Source of the DNA: Cryptomeria japonica
Taxonomy: Eukaryota > Streptophyta > Pinopsida > Cupressales > Cupressaceae
NCBI RefSeq assembly: GCF_030272615.1
Contig: NC_081411.1
Location: forward strand, 834,322,136 to 834,386,135
Direction: 5' to 3'
DNA length: 64,000 nt
In this document: positions 45,061-55,753 of the stretch, one piece after another
Numbering within the stretch: position 1 is the first letter of the stretch
Layout of the letters: each line of letters opens with the position of its first letter
The notes under the pieces: generated by a model
Told to the model about the DNA's origin: nothing
Seen by the model: only the letters and a program-made list of their open reading frames with translations
Database searches by the model: none
Program-made: the position numbers and the translations under genes

Positions 45061-46484
45061 TGTCATCTACATATGTTATGCATTTTATTAAGAATATCAT
45101 CATAAAACAACATGAAACATGGACAAAATCTTTGCGAAATGATTTGCAAGCAAGAAATATCTTTGAAATTCTAATGATTCCATAAAAGAAGCAACATGAA
45201 GTGAAAGAAACCATTATCTAACACATGGTTTTGATAAATCTAACTAAGAAGAAATGTAATTATATTTAAAATAAAAAACTATAGCATTGTAAATTGTATC
45301 CACATATAATTTAGTCCTCACCTAGACCTCACTTTGGTGCTTCGGCATTTGATGCTTGATGCTTGTCCTGATTATGGTGTTGGACACCATAGTCCTAGCT
45401 TAGAACCAAAGCACTAGTGACTTGGTCCTCCTAATCAGGACCTGTTTTGGGTCCCCACAACGGTCATCTCAAAGGAGTGGGAAAATTGACCTCGTGTCGG
45501 TCTACTCTAGAAATTCAACTAATTTTTGAGCATTCAAGTATAAAAGGAGGTCTACCCCTCTCATTTGAAACCTTACAAATCCTCTAGGCCATCTAAAGAT
45601 CCAAATTACATTCTTGCAAATTAAAGTGAGAAAGAAATCAGTCATTTATCAAGCTATTTTTAGTAGAAGTAAATTCAAGTTATGCATTCAAGATAACATC
45701 CATGATTAATCTTATTTGAAGGAATTTTACAAGAAAAAACCCTAAAAAACCTTGCATGAGGATCAAACACAACGTCATCAATGTATATTTCAATTATTGA
45801 CACTTTTATTTCAGATCTGGCCCTTCCCTCAAAAGGAAAGCATTTTGTAGAAATTTCCATTTCAATTCATATTTCAATTTCAAGGTTAATCCCTAAACTG
45901 GGGTTTGACCTAAGGAAAACCTCTATCACCAACATATTTCCCTTTCATTTTGTGTGTAGGAAGTAGGTGCATGACCCAAAAATTCCAAAAGAGTCAATAG
46001 TGACAAACAAGTTTAGCTTTTGATAGAGGAAAATTTGGAGGACCAAGGCAAATCTGTACTACTTGATCTCAAAATATCAGGCCAAACTTTTGGGAATAGG
46101 CTCTAAACATCTTCTTTTGTCCAAATCTTAGTTTGCATCTCTATGGGATATCTATCGCAGTCTGTTTTTTACAGTTGATTTTAATTATTCATTGTTTTAC
46201 CCTAATTTCATAATCACCTTCCAAATACAACTAAGAAAGAGTATTACTACCCCCAACCAGTGAATCTAATCAAAATTTCAGCCCTTTCCTTACTTGGAGT
46301 GTGGCTAGATCTATTAGGTTCACTATTCTTTCAATGTAATAGGAAAATTTGGTATATTTGTGGTTTTATTATGTTAAACCCTAATTCCTAATTTTCCACC
46401 CACTACAAAAACTAACCAAATTTAGTGAATTCCATTATGAAACACCCCAAACAAAATCTGAAAAATTAGAAGATGGAAGTATAG
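45061..46484 (-). other. gypsy-2 leader, non-coding
   Basis: About 1.4 kb between the primer site and the degraded coding part. On the opposite strand there is a good TATA-like word, TATAAAAGGAGG at 45540, whose role is unknown. No gene is seen. Short ORFs around 45675-45966 on both strands lack similarity. Confidence 0.5.
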
Positions 46485-46502
46485 GACACATTGTGCTCAC
46501 CA
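46485..46502 (-). promoter_or_regulatory. gypsy-2 primer binding site
   Basis: The minus strand reads TGGTGAGCACAATGTGTC, three bases after the LTR. It parallels the gypsy-1 site in place and pattern (TGGTGAnC...ACGTG), with decay. Confidence 0.55.
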
Positions 46503-46505
46503 AAA

Positions 46506-47688
46506 TGTGATGTGGAAAAACAAGGTTCACACTTTAATCACTTTGAGAGGGAGAATGATCCACTTGGACCAAGATGTTCTTAGACACAAGGTGAATTCAA
46601 TGGTCCCTCATGGGGGCACTTGAAGATGACTCTGTGAGTTAGGAAGAGGAATTCAAAATAGGGTGATAAGATGACCTTTCTATGTGCATAGGAATATAGT
46701 AAAATGACATACTAATTTTGATAGAAGATCCAATATATAAAACCGTAACTAACTCACAGTCAAAATTTTAGGTAGAAGTGAAGAGAGCATAGTGATCTTC
46801 TTGACTTACTCCTTGGACTATGGTGATTCACTCAACTTTCTCTTGATATTTTTAGCTTCAACAAATTTCAGACTGTAGATTTCCACCTACTTGCTCTATA
46901 CTTATTTTTGTAGGTTCATCACTTGTTCCTGCAGTTAAGAAAAAGAGAAATTTTTGCGTAAAAAAAGTTTCACCTAAGTCAAATCTTAGTTTTGGAATTA
47001 ACCATGAAATAAAATTGAATTGAACTTAAAAGGAAAGTGTGTTGGTATATAATAGAGGCTAGATCTTAGAATGAGAACATCTTATACCTTAATGATGCAA
47101 ATGCTTCTTTGAAGGTGATCATAAATTTTAATGCAATAGCATGAATCAATAAAAGACCTAAAAGGATATTGCAAAAGAGATGCTTGCATGAAGGTTGTTG
47201 AAGGTTTCTACAATGAAGAATATGGTGGGATGAAATATCCTAAATACTTGAATCGAATTTCCTATAGTTCTCCTCCTATGCTTAGTTCACGAATCATGAT
47301 CTCAAGACAACCATGCATGAAATAAGGGAGGATACCTTGCTTATATACTTTTTCCAAGCATCTCTGGGTGCAAAAATTGAAGTAGGCTGACATAGGAAAA
47401 GATTTACTGCTTAACCATGTTGAATGTCATGCAATTTAAATTTGGGCCCAAACACTAGGGAGCATGGTAATTTTATTGACATGCTGTGAAGAGTAGGTCG
47501 TCTTGGGTGCTATGCTCCCTCCAATGTGGCCCAAAATTGGGACTTGAGGTCCAAAATGGGAGGGATAAGTCAGAATGACATATGGAATTGAGCAGAGGTG
47601 AATGAGACTAGATGTAGGAGGCCATATATGCTAACATAGGGCCTCGTTGACCAAGAAATTGCATAGGGATGCAATTTATAATGCTACA
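46506..47688 (-). repeat. gypsy-2 5' LTR (1183 bp)
   Basis: On the minus strand it starts TGTAGCATTATAAATTGC and ends CCACATCACA. The TATA word TATATAAG (minus) lies at 47340-47347, ~340 bp in. The start resembles that of gypsy-1 (TGTAGCATCCTAAAATTGC), so the two may be related. Its partner is not in the window. Confidence 0.7.
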
Positions 47689-48030
47689 AGATCAAGGAGT
47701 ATGAGTCAAAATAATAATTTTGAAAGAGGGAGAGACCAAGACAATATAAATTGAAATAGTGAAGAACAAATTGAAGCAAAAACCACAAGTAGAGGCTAAG
47801 AAAAAAGTTGTGATAATAGAGCATAAAGAGATTGGAGTCACACGATGTCAAAAAACATGAAACCTCAATAAAAAGGATGGTGAGTTCTAATATTAGCCAT
47901 AACTTCGTCCCTAAAAAAGATTTAATATTGTATGTTGAATATGTGTCAATAATTGTAAATGATGTCCAAGAAAAATCTCCCCAATTTTTAGGTATGGACA
48001 TAATTACACCATGCAATGATGATTTGTAAT
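47689..48030. other. Unassigned segment between nests 1 and 2
   Basis: About 340 bp of AT-rich DNA between the gypsy-2 LTR end and the probable copia-D LTR start. A plus ORF at 47832-48029 (MESHDVKKHETSIKRMVSSN) has no recognised domain and is short. It may be remains of a still older element. Confidence 0.4.
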
Positions 48031-48428
48031 GTATGTGAATTATTGAACCTTATGATTATGATTGAACCCTATTGTGAAGGGGTTGAATCTATCTTGGACA
48101 AAATTTAAAACTTTGCAGGACAAATCAAATTCCAAAATCCTTAATCTAATTATCAACAATGAAATGTAAAGCAATGAACACACATGCACAAGAGAACACA
48201 AGATTTATGTGGAAAAACCAAGAAGGGGAAAATAATAGTGAGGGGATATCTCATAATATATGAAAAATAATTACAATTTTTTTAAATGCTCATTGCCTAA
48301 GGAAGTTCACTACTCCCAAAATACACTTGCTACTGAGGATCACTTCCTTAAGGAAAGATACAAGATATAAGGACCTAGTGAGAAAACTCACCATCTTAGA
48401 ACATGATACATGAATATTGTAATTTAAA
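48030..48428 (-). repeat. copia-D 3' LTR, part 1 (left of gypsy-3)
   Basis: It parallels the start of the copia-B LTR in plus orientation: a G-rich run then TTGAATC, the ATTTATGTGGAAAAACC block, GGGGAAAA and a TTCACTACTC block. Together with 60464-61946 it would make one LTR. The left boundary is approximate (between 48030 and 48070). Confidence 0.55.
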
Positions 48429-49223
48429 TGTGCATATGGTAAAAATGGATAGATGAAAAAAACAACATTGAAAGACTAAATGAATTCAACCACAAAACCT
48501 TAGCCTAACAACAACAAAGATCCACCATAACATATGAAGATTACCTAAGACAGTGCAAATCAACAAAATCAAAAAGATTATACCATCACATGTCCACTAG
48601 GGTTTGAATCTCCATTCTTCCTATCTCCATTGATCTTGCTTGATATATTTTCTCTCAGATTTTATGTGTGCATAAGAGCTCAACAAAGAACGAAAATGTG
48701 GTTGATAGTTTGATCGCAAAAAGGCTTGATTGCATAAGATTGATTGAAATGCTTGGGAGCTGAATAGGGTTGATAATGAAGGAGATTATCCTCTTATATA
48801 GAAGACACAGTAAGAAATGGAGGGATAAGATTAAGAGGTGTAAAAGATAAAATTGTCAGTTAGGATTAAAGGGTAGGTAGAGAAAATAAGAAAATAATGA
48901 GAGGGTAGGTAGTGTAGGAATTAAGAGATGAATGACATGTGTCATGGGTAGAAAAGGCTAATGAATTAATTAAATAAATAAACATTTATTTAATTAATAG
49001 AGGAAGTGGGATCAATTAAATAAATAAAAGTATTTATTTAATTTAGGGGAAGGATAATTTAAATAAATAAATGTATTTTTTTAAATGAGGAAAGGCTTAG
49101 AAGAGAATTAGTGAATTAATTAAATAAATAAAGATTTATTTAATTAATAGAAGAATTAGGCTTAAATAATTAAATAAATAAAAATATTTATTTAATTTGA
49201 CAGGACAATTTAAGGTGTCTACA
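48429..49223 (-). repeat. gypsy-3 3' LTR (795 bp)
   Basis: On the minus strand it starts TGTAGACACC and ends CATATGCACA. The TATA box (minus TATATAAG) is at 48793-48800. About 48961-49200 is an array of AT-rich perfect inverted repeats. Confidence 0.9.
48961..49200. repeat. Array of AT hairpins in gypsy-3 LTR
   Basis: Five units built as TTAAATAAATAAA, a short centre, then TTTATTTAA. The first can form a stem of about 15 bp (ATTAATTAAATAAAT pairs with ATTTATTTAATTAAT). The same array lies in the other LTR at 60198-60440, upstream of the TATA box in the direction of transcription. Confidence 0.85.
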
Positions 49224-49240
49224 TTTTGCCCGTCTTTGAG
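49224..49240 (-). promoter_or_regulatory. gypsy-3 polypurine tract
   Basis: The minus strand reads CAAAGACGGGCAAAA directly before TGTAGACACC. It is purine-rich but interrupted by two C, so weaker than those of the copia elements. Confidence 0.5.
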
Positions 49241-49754
49241 ACAATGCAACTTGTCGCATTGTTTCAAAGAAGATAAGATAAATTGATACAAAGTTTCCCC
49301 AAGACGGGAATGATATGCCCCTTCGAGAGATTGGATGAAAATGTCTGAAAAGATAGCAAACAATCTCTCAATAAGAAAGAAAGGTTAGAAAGGACTGACA
49401 AGATAGGACAGAGTGATAGAGTCATGGGATAAAGAAGACTGACATGGGATAAAGAAGACTGACATGGGAGACTATGACTAGGGCAGTCTATAAGATAGAC
49501 TATGAGGGAAAACATCCTCATTGTTATCCACACACCTAAGAGATCAGAGTGCAGAGAGAGAAGAGAGAAGTCAGCAGTCAACAATGATGGCATTGGTGCA
49601 TAGATTTAATTGTGTTCATCGATATCGAAGGCCAGTGAATGTAGGAGAGCCGGTGAGTACCACAAAACCTCCTTGTACTTTGGTGCATTAATTGTTGTCA
49701 TAAATGCATGTTAGGTAGGTCAAGAAAAATGCCAAGCAGGGGAGAAAAATGTTA

Positions 49755-49990
49755 AGGCGCATCTGCGATAGTGCCAGGTGCATCTGGGTAGGCTAGGCAC
49801 GTTTGTGTCTAGTTGAAACATGTCTATGGTTTCAAAAGCATCTATGTCAAATGCGAGCGTGTTTGTAAAATGCAGACGTGTCTACGCAAGGCAGGCGCGT
49901 CTATGTGTTTCACGCGCATCTCTGAAATGCAAAAAAAATTATGTAGTATTCAAGCACGTTTGTGTCATGAATGCACGTTTATGTCTTCAA
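49755..49990 (+). repeat. Degenerate short-motif array (left, before PMD gene)
   Basis: Words such as GCACGTTTGTGTCTAG, CATGTCTATGG, GCATCTATGTC, GCGTGTTTGT, GACGTGTCTACGC and GCGCGTCTATGTGT recur every ~20-28 bp. The same words, oriented toward gag, lie at 57890-58075 and 59280-59540 on the minus strand. Confidence 0.7.
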
Positions 49991-50320
49991 GGTCGAATTG
50001 ATAGTTCTGTGATAAACATATGTTGTCGATTGGATAAGCTATTGAGAGGATACATTCAAACAAGTCCTCTAGGGAAGACTAGGATAACAAATAGGGCTAG
50101 GATTGACAATTTTGTGATAGAACATATGTATCCAATCAGGAAACTACTCAAGAAGATACACTCAAGAAGAGGCCCTATGATAAGATAGAGCGAGGCCCTT
50201 TGTGATGAACAGGGAGTACCATAGAAATTGACAATTCTGTGATAGAACATACGTTGTCAATTGGATTAGGCTGAAATTGACACTTCTATGATAGAACATA
50301 CATTGTCAATTGGATAAGCT
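49985..50320. repeat. Four stem-loop units AATTGACAA...TTGTCAATT
   Basis: Units of ~45 bp near 49987, 50100, 50222 and 50271 share TTCTGTGATAGAACATA. The third folds perfectly at its base: AATTGACAA with TTGTCAATT. Some are followed by a GATACACTCAAG word. Confidence 0.75.
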
Positions 50321-50371
50321 ACTCAAGAGGATACACTCAAGTAGGTGCCCAAAAAGATACGATAAAAGAAA

Positions 50372-50560
50372 CACTTTGTGATGAACAAGGAGTACTACTA
50401 GGATAGAGTGCCATATGATAGATATAAGCACTAGGATAAAAAAGTAGCACTTTGTGATGAACAGGGAGTACTACTAGGATTGAGTGCCATATGATAGATA
50501 TAAGCACTAGGATAAAAAGAGCAACACTTTGTGATGAACAAAGAGTACTACTAGGATTGG
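50372..50560. repeat. 76-77-bp tandem repeat, about 2.5 copies
   Basis: CACTTTGTGATGAAC starts at 50372, 50448 and 50525, each followed by GGAGTACTACTAGGAT-like sequence and, in two units, by GTGCCATATGATAGATATAA. A related single copy is near 50196. Confidence 0.9.
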
Positions 50561-50646
50561 CACATTGATTTGATTGACTGCAGGAGGACCTACCTATTCT
50601 AGAGTGATAGGAGAGATTCCCTTCGACTTAGGGATTATGACCAGAG

Positions 50647-52050
50647 TTGACCTTGGAGGATAGAGCAGTAGTGGAGGCCATGGGATTACAATATATTATG
50701 TATATGCCTAAGTTTCAGGTGAACATGGGGTTGCTAACTGCATTAGCTGAGAGATGGCACTCAAAGACATGCACGTTTCATTTGTCGATGGGTGAGATGA
50801 TAGTCACTTTAAAGGTTGTGTACAGGATACTGTGGATACCGATCGATGGGGAGCTGGTGCCTTACGATCAAGAGGGAGATTGGGATGCATTGAGATGAGT
50901 GTTCCAGGATTCAGGACTGGAGCTGAGGGTAGGATATGTGGCCTAGGACACCATGACAACTACATGATTGGCTCTATTGATGGTGCTGGCAGGAGTTATC
51001 AGTGGGTTCCTCTGTCTAGATAGAGCAACACGAGGGTTGGTTGTGGGATGGGGGAGGACTCTAGAGACATTGGTGATAGAGCACACCAGGTTTTCATGGG
51101 GGTCATGTCTACTGGCACACTTGAATTATGAGCTACATTAGTTTGTGTATCATGGATTAGCAGGATTGGAGTGCAGAGTGACATTACTGTAGGTATGGGC
51201 ATATGAGCATCCTCCAGTTACACGATCGATACACTTTAGAGGCATGGGACATGGGCGCAGTTATATGGATATGTATGATATGGTTACTTTCCATCCATCG
51301 ATTGGGAGGCTAGAATATTGGCACCGAGTGATCGATGAGGTAGATAGTGTAGTATGGAGGCCTTATCGAGATTGTGAAGAGTGGGAGGATGACATAGTGG
51401 AGCTGTCGTACGTGTTCCATTTTAGGTATCTGATAGGGAGGACACCTTATGTTATTGAGCAATAGTTGATATATAGAGTATGCAAGCAGTTTGGCAGGAT
51501 ACAGCATGGACAATGAGAGATCAGGCTCAATTAGGTCTATTACTATCTTATGGGGGAGAAGGGAGGAGAGGAGGAGGAGGATGAGCTACTATCCTTGAGA
51601 GAGATCTACCAGGAATAGGTAGATGAGATCCAGGAGCTGGAGTGAGATGGGGCTAGGCTCAGGAGACAACTGAGGGACACTAAGTGGGAGAGAGATCAGG
51701 CTATTCAACGCTACATGGAGGCTGAGGAGGCACTAAGGGTAGGGAGATGAGCAACAAAGGACACTGGGGCCAAATACGCCTATTTTCTATGGGTAGGGGA
51801 GGAGATAGCCTACTAGAGAGACCTGTATTATGGAGTTGTGCCACCAGATCAGTGGGCTAGGAGCTTTCAGAGACTATCATGGACTACGATGACTACTGGA
51901 GGGAGAGACAAGAGATAGGCATCTAGTGCTGGGGTCATGGGCCCTCCACCACCACCAGATAGAGGGGATAGGATAGATGATCCTAGGGTGGGGACTTCTA
52001 GGGCTCAGACTCCATTGAGGTTGGCTGGCTCCAAGGGAGGGAGTTCATCA
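50647..52050 (+). pseudogene. Antisense plant-mobile-domain (PMD) protein gene, stop-interrupted
   Basis: One plus-strand frame of ~468 codons, with no frameshift visible, shows the PMD (aminotransferase-like) fold pattern: LLTALAERWHSKTCTFHLSM, MIVTLKVVYRILWIPIDGEL, VWAYEHPPVTRS, VVWRPYRDCEEW, YVFHFRYLIGRTPYVIEQ and LIYRVCKQFG. An acidic coiled-coil segment and a Pro-rich tail (PPPPPDRGDRIDD) follow. At least a dozen in-frame stops are all TGA or TAG, including 50896 and 51463. No in-frame ATG precedes the domain, so the 5' end is uncertain. PMD proteins include MAIN/MAIL1 and transposon-carried copies, linked to silencing. It faces gag-pol, converging with it. Confidence 0.8.
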
Positions 52051-53853
52051 TAGCCTTAGAGGGATCCCTATGTATCATTTTTGTACCATTTTTGTATGAT
52101 GATGTAGACACCTTCGGGTAATTTTGTAGCCATATGTATTTTGACATCATTGTATCATGACAATTATGATTTTTGAGATTATATATGAGATGATTCATCC
52201 TTATAGAAACTATATGCATGTGTACCTATGTGATGTTGCTTCTATGTGATGCATGTGTCTATATGATGCTTATGATATTGATGCAAATATGTACATGATA
52301 AAGTGCAATATATTTTTGTTCTTTTATGTTTCTATATGTCATGCATGATGCAAATGTGAATGTATGAAATGCAGATGAATATGATAATCCAAATAACTAT
52401 TTACATGATGAGAATGTAAAATGTGCTAACATGTGTTGTGTGCAGGATGTGATGCAATTGTGATATCTATATGTATGTATGAAATGAGATATGTGGTAAT
52501 GCAAGTGCAAACCACATGAAAGGCAAATATTTTTGGCATGTCATTATACTCAATCAAGTGATAACGGGCTACACGGACTCAAGAAGGATGATGGAGGTTA
52601 ATTAAGAAAGGGGGATGGAAGATAGAAGATATGGAAATGAAAGAGCTTCTTGTGCTTGATCATCATTGAGCTTTATTATGGCAAATAGGTTATGACAATC
52701 TAGATATAGGTTCGACCCAGAAAGTCATTGTACCCATTTGCATGGAGATCAAATAGTCACAAACAAGGAATGCCCCAGTTCAAACTAGACTCACAATGTC
52801 CTCATATCCTTGGACAAGTCATAGAATTACTAAGAGACAATCTATAGACAAGGAAAAAATAGGTGAACATATCCCATCCTCGCCTTTCTAGTCAAAGACA
52901 TCTTGGAGATATAATCTCTAGTCAGAGACATCTCGGAAAAGCTAAAAGACATGTCACCAAAAGAGAAAATCAAAAGAAAACCAAGACTTGGCACCAACAT
53001 CCACTGTAGTTCTCAAGTTTAGTGTCTCTTGTCACTTGTATAAGTCTATTTGATTGTGGTCATAATGTTTCTATTCACTAAAGGATGAATAGCACTGAAC
53101 CATAATGTTGTCTGAGTCTGCTGAAAGGTTTGATTTGTTGAAGCCCATTCTTGTTGTTTACATCTCATCTGAAACTGTCTGAATCCATGAAACCGATACT
53201 TTATTGCAAAGAAGATGAAAATTTATTGCGAGTATGTGATGCAAGTGTTTCTTTATTGTGGATTGTGCGCAGATAGACTGAAGAAAACTGGAAGAAACCG
53301 TACTTCTCAAAACGTGTGATTCTCTTAGTTCCACACCTATCACTAGACTTAGGATTTGCCTTAGCCACAGATAGGAGCTAATTTATTATGGGTGGAAAGG
53401 GGTGAAAAGAAGGGATTATTATGAATGGCTAATCAATCTTAGATAGATCAATAACAAGCCATGATGGTAATGAGTAAGTTTATTATAGATGGATAGGCTA
53501 TGAGTGTGTACAAAGTGAAAGGATGAGATTGAATCTTGAAGGAGGGAGGAGCAATGTCTCTACGCATGGCGTCGGTAACCCGGTCTTCACCATGGTACTT
53601 GCCCAGGGCACCACTAAAATGGTTTTCACCATTGGATGGATTTATTTCTCTTTACTTTTTTGAGTTTTGATTTTTTTGTGTCACAAGGTGCTTGTTTTCC
53701 AGGTTTTCACCAAGTAACAAATTTTTTTATTTTTATGATTTTTTTACATTTTTGATATTTTTTGAATTTTTTTGTATTTTTGAATTTTTGATTTTTTGTA
53801 TTTTTGAATTTTTTGATTAATTTGTATTTTTGAATTTAGGATATTCTAAAGAG
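52051..53853. other. gypsy-3 intergenic region between PMD and pol remnant
   Basis: Non-coding. About 52230-52500 has many ATGATGC/TGCATG/TATATG words. About 53580-53720 has three GTTTTCACCA/GTCTTCACCA words. About 53740-53840 is a T-rich low-complexity tract of TTTTTGAATTT units. No gene is seen on either strand. Confidence 0.6.
53740..53840. repeat. T-rich low-complexity tract
   Basis: Repeated TTTGTATTTTTGAATTTTT words with varying T-runs, just downstream of the integrase remnant in the gag-pol direction. Confidence 0.85.
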
Positions 53854-54130
53854 CTATGTGTAAAACCTACAAAGGTGCATGCTATTGATATGATCTTCCA
53901 AAGGTTCGCCATCTGGGGTTGAAAGCTGATATGCACTGGATCCATAGACTGTTGTGATGACATAGGAACCAAGCCAGTTTGGTTCGAATTTGCCTTTCTT
54001 CTCTCTGTCTTGCTGATTTCTTGGATTCTCCTTGAGAACTAAGTCACCCACCTCAAATGTATGAGGCTTAACCTTATGATTTTAGTTGCATTGTTCCTTG
54101 AATGAATGATGTGTTGCTAGAGTAACTGTC
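53854..54130 (-). pseudogene. gypsy-3 integrase C-terminal remnant
   Basis: The minus strand reads VKPHTFEVGDLVLKENPRNQ, then KFEPNWLGSYVITTVYGSSA, YQLSTPDGEPLEDHINSMHL and CRFYT before a stop. This is the standard C-terminal end of Ty3/gypsy integrases (GDLVL ... GPY ... GxAYxL ... HLxxYY). An in-frame stop lies near 54084. It is the only part of RT/RNase H/integrase left, so a deletion joined the pol spacer to the integrase tail. Confidence 0.85.
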
Positions 54131-55042
54131 TTCCTTGATAAAGGAACTGTGATAGAATTACTAGTGTGTGGACTACACATGCCCGTATGCGTGTCACCTA
54201 AAGAAGTTTGGGCATCCCTGATAACAAAGTCCTTCAAGGAAGTTCCATTAAAGGTCCATGATGTATTGCCAAAAGGGAATAGATGTATGGAACAAGTGGA
54301 TGAGGAATGAAGGATTATGATTGTGAAAAGAAGTGAAAGTAGGATAGCATGATGGAGACTTAGGATCAACAAGTATTATTTTTGAATTGAAAGATTAGAA
54401 CTTTTGCCCCCAATTATTTTGATATTAGGGGAGATCAACTCTTGTTCTTTTTCTTTCATAGGAGTTTTATCCTTGACCTTGATTTTTGTAGAGTCCAATA
54501 GCTTTTGGTTTTGATTTGAACTAAAGGACTTTTCTTTATTTTTGACTTTTAGATTTTTCTTTTCAAAGCTTAATTTTTGATCTCCAATGAGTAAGGGGCT
54601 TTTGTGATTCTTGTTGATCCAAGTCTGGGAGAGAAGTGGAAATGGAATGAGTAGATGAAATGGTAAAGCTATGTGAGTTCTCAAAAGGGATGGTGATATA
54701 TTCAACAGATTCTTTGTTGGAACCACTCTTAGGACTATTGATATCAGGAGTTGCTTGCACCACTAGAGGATATTTTCATTCAGACTTAGTAGCCACAACA
54801 CTAGGTGGTTCACACCCAATTCCTTGATATTGCAAATTGTTTGTAGGTTGTTCCTGTCCACTAAATATCTTAGGACATAGTGGGAGTTGATCAACATGAA
54901 AGATATACTCACCACATCCCATGTCTTTAATCTTGAAATTTTCTTTGATCTCTTCTTGTTTTGATGTAGAAGCTTTCAAGGATTCTGGATCAACATATGC
55001 TAATGAAGGAACAACCTCTCGATTGACTGGGACTATTGTTTT
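54131..55042 (-). pseudogene. gypsy-3 spacer after protease, degraded
   Basis: Minus-strand open stretches (54979-54776, 54763-54563, 54726-54376, 54372-54082) are Ser/Lys-rich and lack RT motifs. The first reads FKIKDMGCGEYIFHVDQLPL. It lies where Tat-type elements have a spacer between protease and RT. RT, RNase H and the integrase core, expected over ~3 kb, are absent. Confidence 0.5.
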
Positions 55043-55753
55043 TTATTTTGACTGTATATTGTGGCAATATATGAACAGATTCAGATCGCCTTTGACGGTC
55101 ACTTCAACTCCATTGTGTGGAAACTTGATACAATGATGATATGCTGAAGAAACAACTCGCATTTCATGAATCAATGGGCATCCCAAGAGTCTATTGTATG
55201 TGAGATCTAGATTAAGGACTTGACAAATCACATCCTTTGTGACTAGCCCAACTCTAAGAGGTAAGGTGACTGTGCCTTTCGATGAGCACTCTTCGTCATC
55301 ATATGCCATGATGGTGATAGCATGTGTATAATTCATAGATTTTTTAGAATATCTCAATTGTTTAATAGTGCTCAATGTACAAATGTTTAGACCCGCTCCT
55401 CCATCTATCAAGACTCGTTTGATGTGGTTGTTATAGATAAAGGCTTCAATTTGTAAAGGTACATTATGTGGTTGGCTTATGGAGGCATTGTCAACTTCTG
55501 TGAATGTAAGGAAATGTGGAACGGAAAGGTATCCCACCATGGATTGAAATTGGTCCACATTTAGATCAGTGGGTACAAAAGTTTCTCTTAGGACTTTTTC
55601 AAGTATGGCTTTATGTGAAGGAGAGATACGCAACAGTTCTAGGATTGAGATAAGCATGGGTGTCTTCCCTAATTGTTCTACTAGATTGTACTTGGGTTTG
55701 GCCAATGAGGAAGTGGTGGTTTTAGTTGGAGCACCTTGCAGGGTGACCTTACC
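55043..55753 (-). pseudogene. gypsy-3 aspartic protease
   Basis: It continues the gag frame after one stop at about 55754. The retropepsin active site is RVLIDGGAGLNICTLSTI (Asp-Gly-Gly instead of Asp-Ser/Thr-Gly, as in many Tat/Athila-type proteases). The flap-side hydrophobic block and LLGCPLIHEM (usually LLGRPWIH) follow. It would cut the gag-pol polyprotein. The 220-residue open stretch is otherwise intact. Confidence 0.85.

Larger units (their letters stand above)
35617..47688 (-). mobile_element. gypsy-2, minus-strand Ty3/gypsy element split by C-plus
   Basis: The 5' LTR (46506-47688), primer site, leader and a degraded coding stretch read leftward. C-plus (37466-44553) interrupts the coding part with target duplicate CTTCT, and C-minus interrupts it at 35616. 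The rest lies beyond the window. LTR ends (TGTAGCATT...CACA) and TATA spacing resemble gypsy-1. I see no RT or integrase, so the lineage is uncertain. Confidence 0.65.
49241..50646 (+). other. Upstream region of the antisense PMD gene
   Basis: No gene. In plus orientation it carries GTTTGTGT/GTCTATG-type motif repeats (about 49755-49990), four hairpin units around ATTGACAATTCTGTG (about 49985-50320), and a 76-bp tandem repeat (50372-50560). A plus ORF at 49820-50188 is only a reading of the repeats. Confidence 0.65.

Noticed and set aside
49813-50188. Overlapping Cys/Arg/Lys-rich ORFs
   Set aside because: They are translations of the degenerate DNA motif array. The periodicity is not a multiple of three and no known domain is present.
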